In this document: positions 53,022 through 61,543 of the stretch, piece after piece
How the letters are laid out: each line of letters begins with the position of its first letter
Numbering within the stretch: position 1 is the first letter of the stretch
NCBI GenBank assembly: GCA_045631485.1
Contig: JAZQUU010000039.1
Span: forward strand, 186,001 to 250,000
DNA length: 64,000 nt
DNA from: SIG452 sp045631485
GTDB taxonomy: Bacteria; Bacillota; Clostridia; UMGS1840
Reading direction: 5' to 3'
Program-made: the position numbers and the translations under genes
The notes under the pieces: generated by a model
What the model saw: the letters and a program-made list of their open reading frames with translations, nothing else
Database searches by the model: none
Told to the model about the DNA's origin: nothing

Positions 53022-54512
53022 TTACGCTTTATGACCGCCGATTTGGCTGTTTCTTTCTTTTGTGGTGGCACCCTCCTGCAGGTTGGTGCCTTTTAATACG
53101 GCGTTTTTGCCGAAACGGTTTCGAAGACGAACGGTAGTCTCCTGAAGGCTCCGTTCTTTTTTCAGTTTTGCTTCTTGTTTTTGTTGTTCTGCCGTATTGG
53201 TAAACAAGCTCATTTGCTCAAATGAGGGTTCTTTTTGATATTCTTGTTCCAATATCAGGTGGTTTACGGTAATGGTGACACGGCGGACGGTTAAATCGGG
53301 GTCTGCAATTCGCTCAAACAAATTCATCATTCCTTCCATCATCAAGGTGGAAGAGGATGTCATTTGTGCCAAATTAGCAGTTCCGTGAGCAGATTTTGGC
53401 GTTTTTCTGCCGTAGCGGTCGGTTTCCACTTTACCGCGATAATTTTTGGTCACATTTTCCGTGTCGTAACCGAGGGTTAGGGTCAATTGGTCGGTTAAGA
53501 GCCGTTTTTCCACCAAATCAAGCGCCATAAGCTCGGTCATTTCTCTGACAATCAATTTGGTTTTTTCATAGTCATAGGGCACAGACAATATCTGCCCGGA
53601 ATTTAAGCTTCTGTTTTCGGGAACATAAGCTTTTGCTTCCGCTATGGTGCAAGGCTCATATCCCCAGGCGTGGTCAATTAACAGTTTGGCATTGATGCCG
53701 AAAAGCTTCTTTAGAATCTGTCTGCCAAAGGGCGATACCGACGCTTTGGCAATATCTCCCATAGTGTACATCTGCTTTCCCGCCAGACGTTTGGCAGACC
53801 CTTCTCCCACCCGCCAAAAATCTGTCAGGGGTTGATGTGTCCACATTTCTTTTCGATAACTTTCTTCATCTAAAAATGCGATTCGCACGCCGTCTTTATC
53901 GGCAGGCATTTTTTTTGCTTTCACGTCCATGGCAATTTTGGCAAGATACAAATTGGTGCCAATCCCTGCAGTGGCGGTAATCCCCGTGGTGGCAAGCACA
54001 TCACGGATGATAGTTAAGGCAAGCTCTCTTGCCGTTTTTTGATAATAAGATAAATATGCGGTCAAATCAATAAAAACTTCGTCAATGGAATAAACTAAAA
54101 TATCATCGGAAGAAACATATTTTAAATACACATCATAAATACGGGTACTGTATTCCATATAATATGCCATCCGAGGCGGTGCTACCAGATAAGTGAGTTT
54201 GAGAGAAGCATCCTTTTTCAAAAGGTCTGCCTGGTGAGATTCTCCCGAAAAAGTGTGATTGGGTGCATGGCGTAACCGTTCGCCATTCACCTCGGACACT
54301 CGTTTCACCACCTCAAACAAACGGGAACGCCCCGACAATCCGTATTGCTTTAACGAAGGTGTTACCGCAAGGCAAATGGTTTTTTCAGTACGGGAGCTGT
54401 CTGCCACCACCAAATTGGTTTTTAGGGGGTCAAGCCCTCGTTCGATACATTCCACGGAGGCATAGAACGATTTTAAATCAATGCAAAGATATGTTTTTTG
54501 CAAATTTTTCAT
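53022..54512 (-). CDS. Y-family DNA polymerase (UmuC/DinB type)
   Basis: 496 residues, error-prone translesion polymerase. Catalytic palm motifs YLCIDLKSFYASVEC (first Asp, near residue 5) and YSIDEVFIDL (Asp-Glu, near 135); the thumb HhH near 200 (FWRVGEGSAKRLA); little finger about 250-380; and a C-terminal tail ending RFGKNAVLKGTNLQEGATTK ... IGGHKA, typical of the UvrX/UmuC subgroup. The frame is open to 54620, but GGAGG at 54520-54524 is seven bases before ATG 54512. I saw no LexA box upstream. Confidence 0.92.
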   Translation of the reverse strand: MKNLQKTYLCIDLKSFYASVECIERGLDPLKTNLVVADSSRTEKTICLAVTPSLKQYGLSGRSRLFEVVKRVSEVNGERLRHAPNHTFSGESHQADLLKKDASLKLTYLVAPPRMAYYMEYSTRIYDVYLKYVSSDDILVYSIDEVFIDLTAYLSYYQKTARELALTIIRDVLATTGITATAGIGTNLYLAKIAMDVKAKKMPADKDGVRIAFLDEESYRKEMWTHQPLTDFWRVGEGSAKRLAGKQMYTMGDIAKASVSPFGRQILKKLFGINAKLLIDHAWGYEPCTIAEAKAYVPENRSLNSGQILSVPYDYEKTKLIVREMTELMALDLVEKRLLTDQLTLTLGYDTENVTKNYRGKVETDRYGRKTPKSAHGTANLAQMTSSSTLMMEGMMNLFERIADPDLTVRRVTITVNHLILEQEYQKEPSFEQMSLFTNTAEQQKQEAKLKKERSLQETTVRLRNRFGKNAVLKGTNLQEGATTKERNSQIGGHKA

Positions 54513-54614
54513 CATATTGCCTCCTTTCCTCTTATTTATTTTAGCATAATATTTTATTTTTTTCAACAATGCAGACACATTTGACAAAAAATTAAGTATT
54601 TTTTGTGTTTTTTC

Positions 54615-54643
54615 TTGCAATTTATCCCAAAATAAGATAGAAT
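54615..54643 (+). promoter_or_regulatory. SigA promoter of the ATP synthase operon
   Basis: TTGCAA, 17-base spacer, TAGAAT, about 50 bases before the first gene. Confidence 0.85.
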
Positions 54644-54695
54644 ATATTTATAGATTTTTTATCTGTTCTTCACGGATAACCAAAGAGGTGTAACC

Positions 54696-55085
54696 ATGAA
54701 AAAAATAGATGCAACCGTGCTTCGTGAAACCAAATATATTGCGATAATTACCCTGCTTTTAAGCGTTATTATGGAAGCGGTATTTTTGCTTTTGGGCAAA
54801 TGGGATATTTCCGTATTGCTCGGCAATGTCTGGGGAGCCATCGGTGCAATCTGTAATTTTCTTTTGATGGGAATCACCGTGCAAAATGCACTTGCCAAAG
54901 AGGAAAAAGATGCAAAAACCTTGGTAAAATTTTCCCAATCGGCACGGATGTTTTTTCTTTTGGCATTTGCTATGGTAGGCTATTTTGTGCCGATGTTTCA
55001 TCTTGTGGCAGTGGTAATTCCTTTCTTATTCCCAAGAATTGCAGTGTCGCTTCGTCCCCTTGTGATAAAAGAAACCAAAGACTAA
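54696..55085 (+). CDS. atpI: ATP synthase subunit I (AtpI-like)
   Basis: 129 residues with four helices in two hairpins (ETKYIAIITLLLSVIMEAVF, GNVWGAIGAICNFLLMGI, then two after residue 80). Matches the ATP-synt_I type and position: first gene of the atp operon, proposed to help c-ring assembly and Mg2+/Na+ handling. AAGAGGTG lies before ATG 54696. Confidence 0.85.
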   Translation: MKKIDATVLRETKYIAIITLLLSVIMEAVFLLLGKWDISVLLGNVWGAIGAICNFLLMGITVQNALAKEEKDAKTLVKFSQSARMFFLLAFAMVGYFVPMFHLVAVVIPFLFPRIAVSLRPLVIKETKD

Positions 55086-55097
55086 AGAGGTGATTTT

Positions 55098-56030
55098 TTG
55101 GAAACCTTGAAAACAAAAACCAAAACAAGCCTTCGTTTTAAAATCGTGGATATCATATATATTGTGATGATGATTCTGCCCCTTTTGGCAGGGATGACAC
55201 TTCAAGTGTTGACCAAGCCTCAAAGTGAAGGTATTTCCTTGTCGGGTGCAAGAATCTTTTTTACCATCCCGATGCCCATCTGGGATTTCCCCGTCACCGA
55301 ATCCCAAATCAATTCTCTGCTCGTGACCGTGACCATTTTCTTTTTCTGCTTATATATGGTGCACGGCATCACGGAACGGGCAAAATTAAAGCGTCAGCTG
55401 ATTGCTGAATGGATGGTGGAGCAGGTCGATAAGCTTGTCAACGAAAATATGGGCGAAGTGTTTATGGGATATTCCCCCTTTATTATCGCAATGTTGGCAT
55501 TATCTGCTCTATCTAGCTTAAGCTCTTTAATCGGATTATTCCCTCCCACATCGGATATCAATGTGGTGGGCGGTTGGGCAATTTTGGTATTTATTTTAAT
55601 TACCTATTACAAATTAAAATGCGGTCCTCTCTATTATTTAAAGAGCTTTACCGAACCTGTGGCATTGCTTGCTCCCATTAACTTTTTAAGTGAATTTGCA
55701 ACACCGATTTCCATGAGCTTCCGTCACTACGGAAATATTTTATCGGGAACGGTGATTTCCACATTATTGGCGGTGGCACTGACCGGTCTTTCGGGAATGG
55801 TGTTTGGTTGGATTCCCGGATTATTCGGAGAATTGCCCTGGTTCAGATTGGGGCTTCCCGCAATTTTATCCATTTATTTCGATGTGTTCTCGGGGTGCTT
55901 ACAAGCATTTATTTTCGCAATGCTTACCATGATGAATGTGGCAGGTGCATATCCCATGGAGGAACACCAAGCAAGAAAGCAGAAAAAAATGATGAAAAAA
56001 GAAATGAAAGAAACAAAAAAAGCAGCATAA
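55098..56030 (+). CDS. atpB: F1Fo ATP synthase subunit a
   Basis: 310 residues, longer than usual because of a 60-residue lead and a Lys/Glu-rich tail. The key helix contains SFRHYGNILSGT (essential Arg near residue 208) and the last helices carry CLQAFIFAMLTMMN. Forms the ion half-channels against the c ring. The start is TTG 55098 behind AGAGGTG; the same AAAGAGGTGATTTTTT-TTG arrangement recurs at atpD. Confidence 0.95.
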   Translation: METLKTKTKTSLRFKIVDIIYIVMMILPLLAGMTLQVLTKPQSEGISLSGARIFFTIPMPIWDFPVTESQINSLLVTVTIFFFCLYMVHGITERAKLKRQLIAEWMVEQVDKLVNENMGEVFMGYSPFIIAMLALSALSSLSSLIGLFPPTSDINVVGGWAILVFILITYYKLKCGPLYYLKSFTEPVALLAPINFLSEFATPISMSFRHYGNILSGTVISTLLAVALTGLSGMVFGWIPGLFGELPWFRLGLPAILSIYFDVFSGCLQAFIFAMLTMMNVAGAYPMEEHQARKQKKMMKKEMKETKKAA

Positions 56031-56078
56031 CATTTTCATAAGCTTAAAAATTTATTTTCTATAAACGGAGGTACTTTT

Positions 56079-56372
56079 ATGGAACTCGCAATTGGTTTAA
56101 TTTTAGGTGCATGTGCATTGGGTGCAGGTCTGGCTATGATTGCCGGCATCGGCCCCGGTATCGGGGAAGGTAACGCCGTGGCAAAAGCCTGCGAAGCAAT
56201 CGGCCGTCAACCCGAATCCAAAGGCAGTGTTACCACCACCATGCTGATGGGTTGTGCCATCGCAGAAACCACCGGTCTTTACGCGTTGGTTATTGCGATT
56301 ATTTTAATCTTTGTGGCACCCAATATTCTGGTGGATATTTTAGTGAACACCATGTCTCAGTTACCCAAATAA
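56079..56372 (+). CDS. atpE: F1Fo ATP synthase subunit c, Na+-type two-carboxylate site
   Basis: 97 residues, two helices. Helix 1 contains GIGPGIGEGNAV with Glu30 where Na+-type rotors usually have Gln. Helix 2 contains CAIAETTGLYALVIA with Glu63, Thr64 and Tyr68, the Na+-coordination set. The loop RQPE is intact. By analogy with the Fusobacterium nucleatum rotor, this two-carboxylate site is expected to bind Na+. The C terminus (about 12 residues past helix 2) is slightly long. GGAGGT lies before ATG 56079. Confidence 0.95.
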   Translation: MELAIGLILGACALGAGLAMIAGIGPGIGEGNAVAKACEAIGRQPESKGSVTTTMLMGCAIAETTGLYALVIAIILIFVAPNILVDILVNTMSQLPK

Positions 56373-56401
56373 ACCCATAAAACAGATAGGGAGCATATCT
56401 T

Positions 56402-56902
56402 ATGCAATCATTACCGATTATTTCCATCAATCTTTGGGAAATGCTCTTTGCACTTTTGAATCTTCTGATTCTGTATCTTTTGGTGAAAAAATTCCTATAC
56501 AAGCCTGTGAAGAAAATGCTCGCACAACGTCAGGCAACCATTGATCAGGAATATAAAGATGCTAAAGATGCCAAAGAACAAGCACTTTCCCACAAAGAAT
56601 TATATGAAGAAAAGCTATCAAACGCACAATCGGAAGCGGATAGCTTAATTCAGTCTGCCGTGCAAACTGCCGAGGCAAGAGAGGCAGAATTGTTGGCAGA
56701 AGCCAAAGAAAAGGCAGACAGTATCCGCCGCCAGGCAGAGGCAGATGCAAAACTGGAACTCATAAAAGCAGAACAGACCATCAAAGAAGAAATCGCAAAT
56801 GTGGGAACCTTACTCGCAGAAAAAGTGTTGGAGCGTGAACTGAACGAAGACGACCACAAAAAGCTGATTGACTCCTTGATTGACGAAATGGGTGAAGAAT
56901 AA
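56402..56902 (+). CDS. atpF: F1Fo ATP synthase subunit b
   Basis: 166 residues. One N-terminal helix (IISINLWEMLFALLNLLILY) followed by a long charged coiled coil, the peripheral stalk. Single b gene (no b'). Stop and the atpH start share TAATG. Confidence 0.95.
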   Translation: MQSLPIISINLWEMLFALLNLLILYLLVKKFLYKPVKKMLAQRQATIDQEYKDAKDAKEQALSHKELYEEKLSNAQSEADSLIQSAVQTAEAREAELLAEAKEKADSIRRQAEADAKLELIKAEQTIKEEIANVGTLLAEKVLERELNEDDHKKLIDSLIDEMGEE

Positions 56903-57432
56903 TGAAGGATACAAGTAAAGCTTATGCAGAAGCTCTCTTTGCCATCGCAATGGAACAAAACCGTGTGCAGGAATATGCCGAAAGTCTGGAGGCACTTACC
57001 GAAGTAATGAGCGAAAATCCCGAGTATCCTATGTATCTTGCCACGCCTGCCCTGCCCTTATCCGAGAGAATCTCAGCAATTGAAGAAGCGTTTGGGAAAG
57101 AGATGCCCGAGAATGTGGTTTCATTTTTAAAGTTATTATGTGAAAATAATCATATCACAGAGCTTTTGGAAATTATCAAGGAGTTTTTCAAACTGGAAAT
57201 GGCGGTCTCCAACACCATTACCGTAACGGTGACCTCCAAAATTCCCTTAACCAAAGACCAAAAAGAAAAACTCATATCCAAGCTGGAGGCCAAATATCGC
57301 AAGCGTATCTGCCCCATTTATGAAACAGACGAATCTTTGCTTGGCGGTTTTAAAATTACTGCGGAAGACCAATTGATAGACGGCAGTGTGCAAAAACGTC
57401 TGCAAAAGATGAAGGAAGTGATAACATTATGA
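56902..57432 (+). CDS. atpH: F1Fo ATP synthase subunit delta
   Basis: 176 residues. N-terminal six-helix domain (YAEALFAIAMEQNRVQEYAE) and C-terminal part with ITVTVTSKIPLTKDQKEKL and the conserved ESLLGGFKITAEDQLIDGSV. Links the b stalk to F1. Overlaps atpA by four bases. Confidence 0.95.
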   Translation: MKDTSKAYAEALFAIAMEQNRVQEYAESLEALTEVMSENPEYPMYLATPALPLSERISAIEEAFGKEMPENVVSFLKLLCENNHITELLEIIKEFFKLEMAVSNTITVTVTSKIPLTKDQKEKLISKLEAKYRKRICPIYETDESLLGGFKITAEDQLIDGSVQKRLQKMKEVITL

Positions 57433-58919
57433 CGAATCCGAAAGAAATCAGTCAGATTATTAAAACACAAATTGAAAATTATAAATCCCGTGTGCAAATG
57501 GAAGAAACGGGCAAAGTGATTTTGGTGGGTGACGGAATCGCCCGTGTTTACGGATTAAAAAACTGTATGGCAAACGAGCTTCTGGAATTTGAAGACGGAA
57601 GCTTCGGAATGGCACAGAACTTAGAAGAAGAAACTGTTTCTGTTGCCGTGCTATCCAACAACAATACAATCCGTGAGGGGGATAATGTATCCCGTACCGG
57701 TAAGGTGTTATCCGTACCCGTTGGAAAAAATCTGTTGGGTCGTGTGGTGAATGCCTTGGGAGAACCCATTGACGGAAAAGGCCCCATCCAATATGACGCA
57801 ACCCGTCCCATTGAATCGGAAGCTCCCGGCATTATTGAGCGCGAAAGCGTAAATGTGCCGCTTCAAACAGGGATTAAAGCTATTGACAGTATGATTCCCA
57901 TTGGTCGTGGTCAGCGTGAGTTGATTATTGGCGACCGTCAGACCGGGAAAACCGAAATTGCCATTGATACCATTATCAATCAGAAAAATACAGGCGTTCT
58001 CTGTATTTATGTTGCCATCGGGCAAAAAAGCACCTCGGTGGCAAAATTGGCAAGTGAATTGCAACGAAACGGTGCTTTGGAATACACCATCATCGTATCT
58101 GCAACTGCGGCAGAAAGCGCACCCTTGCAGTATATTGCGCCGTATAGCGGTTGTGCCATGGCAGAGCATTTCAGAGAGCAAGGCAAAGATGTTTTAATCA
58201 TTTATGATGATTTAAGTAAACACGCCGTGGCTTACCGTGCCCTTTCTCTTTTAATCCGCCGTCCGCCCGGTCGTGAAGCATATCCCGGGGACGTGTTCTA
58301 TCTGCATTCCAGATTGTTAGAAAGAGCCGCTTGTGTGGCAAAAGAATACGGCGGTGGTTCCATCACCGCCCTGCCCATTATTGAAACTCAGGCAGGCGAC
58401 GTGTCTGCATATATTCCCACAAATGTTATTTCCATTACCGACGGTCAGATTTTCTTGGAAACCGAGTTGTTCCATTCGGGCATTATGCCTGCAATCAACC
58501 CGGGTATTTCCGTAAGCCGTGTGGGTGGTTCCGCGCAGCTTAAGGGAATGAAAAAAGTTTCGGGGGAACTGAAACTTTTATATTCACAATACAGAGAACT
58601 GCAGTCCTTTGCACAGTTTGGAAGTGATTTGGATGCCGACACCAAAGCACGCTTGGCTTTGGGGGAAAGAATTGTGGAAGTGTTAAAGCAAGGCAGAAAC
58701 GCTCCCGTTCGGGTTGGTTGTCAGGTAGCTATTGTGTATGCGGTAATCAAAGGATTTTTAGATGCCGTTGCAGTTTCCGATGTGAAAAAATACGAACAGA
58801 AATTGTTTGAAAAACTGGAAAACGAATACCAAAGTTGGTTAGCTAAAATCGAAGGCGGAGAGTACGACGAGAGCTTAGAACACGAATTGCAAAAAATTCT
58901 TTCGAAGGTGCAGGTGTAG
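57429..58919 (+). CDS. atpA: F1Fo ATP synthase subunit alpha
   Basis: 496 residues. Non-catalytic nucleotide subunit. P-loop GDRQTGKTEIAIDTI near residue 168, DDLSKHAVAYR near 260, the arginine-finger region ISVSRVGGSAQ near 360. ATGA overlap with atpH. Full length. Confidence 0.98.
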   Translation: MTNPKEISQIIKTQIENYKSRVQMEETGKVILVGDGIARVYGLKNCMANELLEFEDGSFGMAQNLEEETVSVAVLSNNNTIREGDNVSRTGKVLSVPVGKNLLGRVVNALGEPIDGKGPIQYDATRPIESEAPGIIERESVNVPLQTGIKAIDSMIPIGRGQRELIIGDRQTGKTEIAIDTIINQKNTGVLCIYVAIGQKSTSVAKLASELQRNGALEYTIIVSATAAESAPLQYIAPYSGCAMAEHFREQGKDVLIIYDDLSKHAVAYRALSLLIRRPPGREAYPGDVFYLHSRLLERAACVAKEYGGGSITALPIIETQAGDVSAYIPTNVISITDGQIFLETELFHSGIMPAINPGISVSRVGGSAQLKGMKKVSGELKLLYSQYRELQSFAQFGSDLDADTKARLALGERIVEVLKQGRNAPVRVGCQVAIVYAVIKGFLDAVAVSDVKKYEQKLFEKLENEYQSWLAKIEGGEYDESLEHELQKILSKVQV

Positions 58920-58922
58920 GTT

Positions 58923-59726
58923 ATGGCAGGTAACACAAAAGAACTGCGAATCCGCATCAAAAGCGTATCTTCCACCCTGCAATTAACCAAAGCCATGGGA
59001 TTGGTTGCCTCTTCTAAAATTCGTCGTGCCAACGAAGGAATGTTAAAAGCAAGAGAATACACCGTTTCTTTGGAAAAAACCATCGCTTCCCTTACCGCAT
59101 CCAATGAATGCCAAAAAAGTCCCTTTATGCGAAATGATGGCGGTGAGAAAACCCGTCTCATTGTGATTGCAGGTGACAGAGGATTGGCAGGCGGATATAA
59201 CGCCAATGTGTTTAAAATGGCGGCAAACTATCCCGATGCCGAAATCATTCCCTTGGGAAAACGTGCCTGCGAGCGCTACGGAAAGGAAATAAAATCCTCC
59301 GAAAAATATTATTTTTCCGATGCCTATCCTTTGGCAGAAGAATTATGCCGTGATTTTTCGGAAGGTAAATTTGACCGTCTGGGCATTTTATACACCGAAT
59401 ATATTTCTGTGATGGCAAACGAAGCAAAAGTCAAGTGGATTCTCCCCTTCCAAAAAGGTGAAAAAGCGGATAGCTCCGTGATTTTTGAGCCTGATTCCTT
59501 AACCGTGTTAAATCAGGTGGCAAAAGAATATGTGGCAGGAATTTTAATTTCTGCCCTGCGGGAAAGCTTTGCTTCGGAAGTGGCGGCACGCAGAATGGCG
59601 ATGGACAGTGCAGGCAAGAATGCAAAACAAATGATTGAAGATTTGAAACTGGAATACAACCGTGCAAGACAGGGTGCCATCACCCAGGAAATCACGGAAA
59701 TTGTTGCCGGAAGCGGCAATGAATAA
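58923..59726 (+). CDS. atpG: F1Fo ATP synthase subunit gamma
   Basis: 267 residues, at the short end for gamma. N-terminal helix ELRIRIKSVSSTLQLTKAMG and C-terminal helix MAMDSAGKNAKQMIEDLKLE with ARQGAITQEITEIV form the rotating shaft; the Rossmann-like middle has IVIAGDRGLAGGYN. Starts three bases after atpA. Confidence 0.95.
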   Translation: MAGNTKELRIRIKSVSSTLQLTKAMGLVASSKIRRANEGMLKAREYTVSLEKTIASLTASNECQKSPFMRNDGGEKTRLIVIAGDRGLAGGYNANVFKMAANYPDAEIIPLGKRACERYGKEIKSSEKYYFSDAYPLAEELCRDFSEGKFDRLGILYTEYISVMANEAKVKWILPFQKGEKADSSVIFEPDSLTVLNQVAKEYVAGILISALRESFASEVAARRMAMDSAGKNAKQMIEDLKLEYNRARQGAITQEITEIVAGSGNE

Positions 59727-59739
59727 AGAGGTGATTTTT

Positions 59740-61173
59740 TTGGAAAAGGAAAGCAAAAATATCAAAAATACGAAAAATACAAAAAATATCGGGAAGGTGC
59801 TGCAGGTTATGGGACCTGTGGTAGATATCCGTTTTAAAGAGGGAGAGCTCCCCGAAATTTATAACGCATTAAAAATCCCTATGCAAAATCGCACCTTAAC
59901 CGTGGAAGTTGCTCAGCACATTGGCGGAAATACTGCAAGATGTATCGCTATGGCTTCCACCGACGGTTTGCAGCGTGGCGTGGATGCGATTGATACCGAC
60001 GCTCCTATCAGCGTACCCGTGGGAAAAGAAACCTTAGGACGTATCTTCAATGTGCTTGGCGATGCGGTGGATAATCTCCCCGATGCCAAAACCGAGGAAC
60101 AATGGAACATTCACCGCCCCTCCCCGAAATATGAAGATTTGGCAACAAGTGATGAAATGTTTGAAACGGGGATTAAAGTTATTGACTTAATTTGCCCCTA
60201 CTCCAAAGGCGGTAAAATCGGTCTGTTTGGCGGTGCCGGGGTTGGCAAAACCGTATTAATTATGGAACTGATCAACAATATCGCCAAAGAACACGGCGGC
60301 ATTTCCGTATTTTCGGGGGTTGGAGAACGTACCCGTGAAGGGAACGATTTATATCACGAAATGAAGCAATCCGGCGTTCTTTCCAATACTGCATTGGTGT
60401 ACGGACAAATGAACGAACCCCCGGGAGCTCGTATGAGAGTGGCTCTTTCGGGTCTTACCATGGCAGAATATTTCCGCGACAAAGAAGGTCAGGATGTATT
60501 GCTGTTTATTGATAATATTTTCCGTTTCACTCAGGCAGGAAGTGAAGTGTCTGCCTTACTGGGACGTATGCCCTCTGCAGTTGGTTATCAGCCCACCTTA
60601 GCAACCGAAATGGGTGCCCTGCAGGAGAGAATCACCTCCACCAAAAAAGGGTCTATCACCTCCATTCAGGCGGTTTATGTGCCTGCGGATGACTTAACCG
60701 ACCCTGCTCCCGCAACCACCTTTGCCCACTTGGATGCAACCACCGTATTGGCAAGAAGCATTGCTTCCCAAGGGATTTATCCCGCAGTTGACCCGTTGGA
60801 ATCTACCAGCCGTATTTTATCGGCGGAAACTGTGGGTGAAGAACATTACAAAGTGGCAAAAGAAGTGCAGAGAATTCTGCAACGATATAACGAACTGATG
60901 GATATCATTGCTATTATGGGGATGGATGAATTATCCGACGAAGATAAACTTCTGGTAGGACGTGCAAGAAAAATCCAGCGTTTCTTATCTCAGCCTTTTG
61001 ATGTGTCTGAAAAATTCACCGGTATTAAAGGTACCTATGTTCCCGTAAAAGAAACTGTTCGGGGTTTTCGTGAAATTATCGAGGGCAAACACGATGACCT
61101 GCCCGAATCCGCATTTTTATTTGTGGGTACCATTGACGAAGCCATCGAAAAAGCGAAGAAGGTGCAAAAATAA
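59740..61173 (+). CDS. atpD: F1Fo ATP synthase subunit beta
   Basis: 477 residues. Catalytic subunit: P-loop GGAGVGKTVLIMEL near 164, GERTREGNDLYHEM near 193, the DELSEED-type segment MDELSDEDKLLVGRARK near 400. The frame runs back into atpG, but TTG 59740 behind AAAGAGGTG is the start. An unusual Lys/Asn-rich lead (KESKNIKNTKNTKN) precedes the normal N-terminal barrel GKVLQVMGPVVDI. Confidence 0.97.
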   Translation: MEKESKNIKNTKNTKNIGKVLQVMGPVVDIRFKEGELPEIYNALKIPMQNRTLTVEVAQHIGGNTARCIAMASTDGLQRGVDAIDTDAPISVPVGKETLGRIFNVLGDAVDNLPDAKTEEQWNIHRPSPKYEDLATSDEMFETGIKVIDLICPYSKGGKIGLFGGAGVGKTVLIMELINNIAKEHGGISVFSGVGERTREGNDLYHEMKQSGVLSNTALVYGQMNEPPGARMRVALSGLTMAEYFRDKEGQDVLLFIDNIFRFTQAGSEVSALLGRMPSAVGYQPTLATEMGALQERITSTKKGSITSIQAVYVPADDLTDPAPATTFAHLDATTVLARSIASQGIYPAVDPLESTSRILSAETVGEEHYKVAKEVQRILQRYNELMDIIAIMGMDELSDEDKLLVGRARKIQRFLSQPFDVSEKFTGIKGTYVPVKETVRGFREIIEGKHDDLPESAFLFVGTIDEAIEKAKKVQK

Positions 61174-61436
61174 TGAATACCTTTCATCTGATTGTTTCTT
61201 CTCCCGACGGGAATTTGTTTGAAGGTGATGTGGTAAAATTAAGTGTTCGGGGTACCGAGGGTGAACTTGCCGTAATGGCAGGACACATCCCCTTTGTAAC
61301 CGCATTGGCAGAAGCCCCCGTTACCATTTATTTTGCAGACGACACCAAAAAAACTGCCACCGCAAAAGGCGGTCTTCTGACCGTTGGAAAAGAATTGGTT
61401 ACTTTAATTTCAGGCACCTTTTTATTTGACGAATAA
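61173..61436 (+). CDS. atpC: F1Fo ATP synthase subunit epsilon, lacking the C-terminal helices
   Basis: 87 residues against the usual 130-140. The N-terminal beta sandwich is complete (FHLIVSSPDGNLFEGDVVKL, GTEGELAVMAGHIPFVTAL, LTVGKELVTLISG) and the chain ends in TFLFDE with no helical hairpin. A terminator follows five bases on, so there is no lost reading frame. The missing part is the inhibitory, ATP-sensing domain in other bacteria. Confidence 0.93.
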   Translation: MNTFHLIVSSPDGNLFEGDVVKLSVRGTEGELAVMAGHIPFVTALAEAPVTIYFADDTKKTATAKGGLLTVGKELVTLISGTFLFDE

Positions 61437-61440
61437 GTTC

Positions 61441-61478
61441 AAAAGAACCTTTTTCCATTTAGGAAAAAGGTTCTTTTT
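61441..61478 (+). terminator. Terminator of the ATP synthase operon
   Basis: Stem AAAAGAACCTTTTTCC / GGAAAAAGGTTCTTTT with a short ATTTA loop and T run. Confidence 0.93.
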
Positions 61479-61543
61479 TCGTTGACAGTTTTTGTGATTT
61501 ATGATATAATGAATCATATATTTTCGGAAAGTGAGCTACCGTT

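Noticed and set aside
53022..54700. LexA box in front of the Y-family polymerase
   Set aside because: No CGAAC-N4-GTTCG-like palindrome is visible upstream of the gene; only the terminase promoter has one.
57460..58201. Minus-strand frames inside atpA
   Set aside because: Shadow frames of a highly conserved gene.
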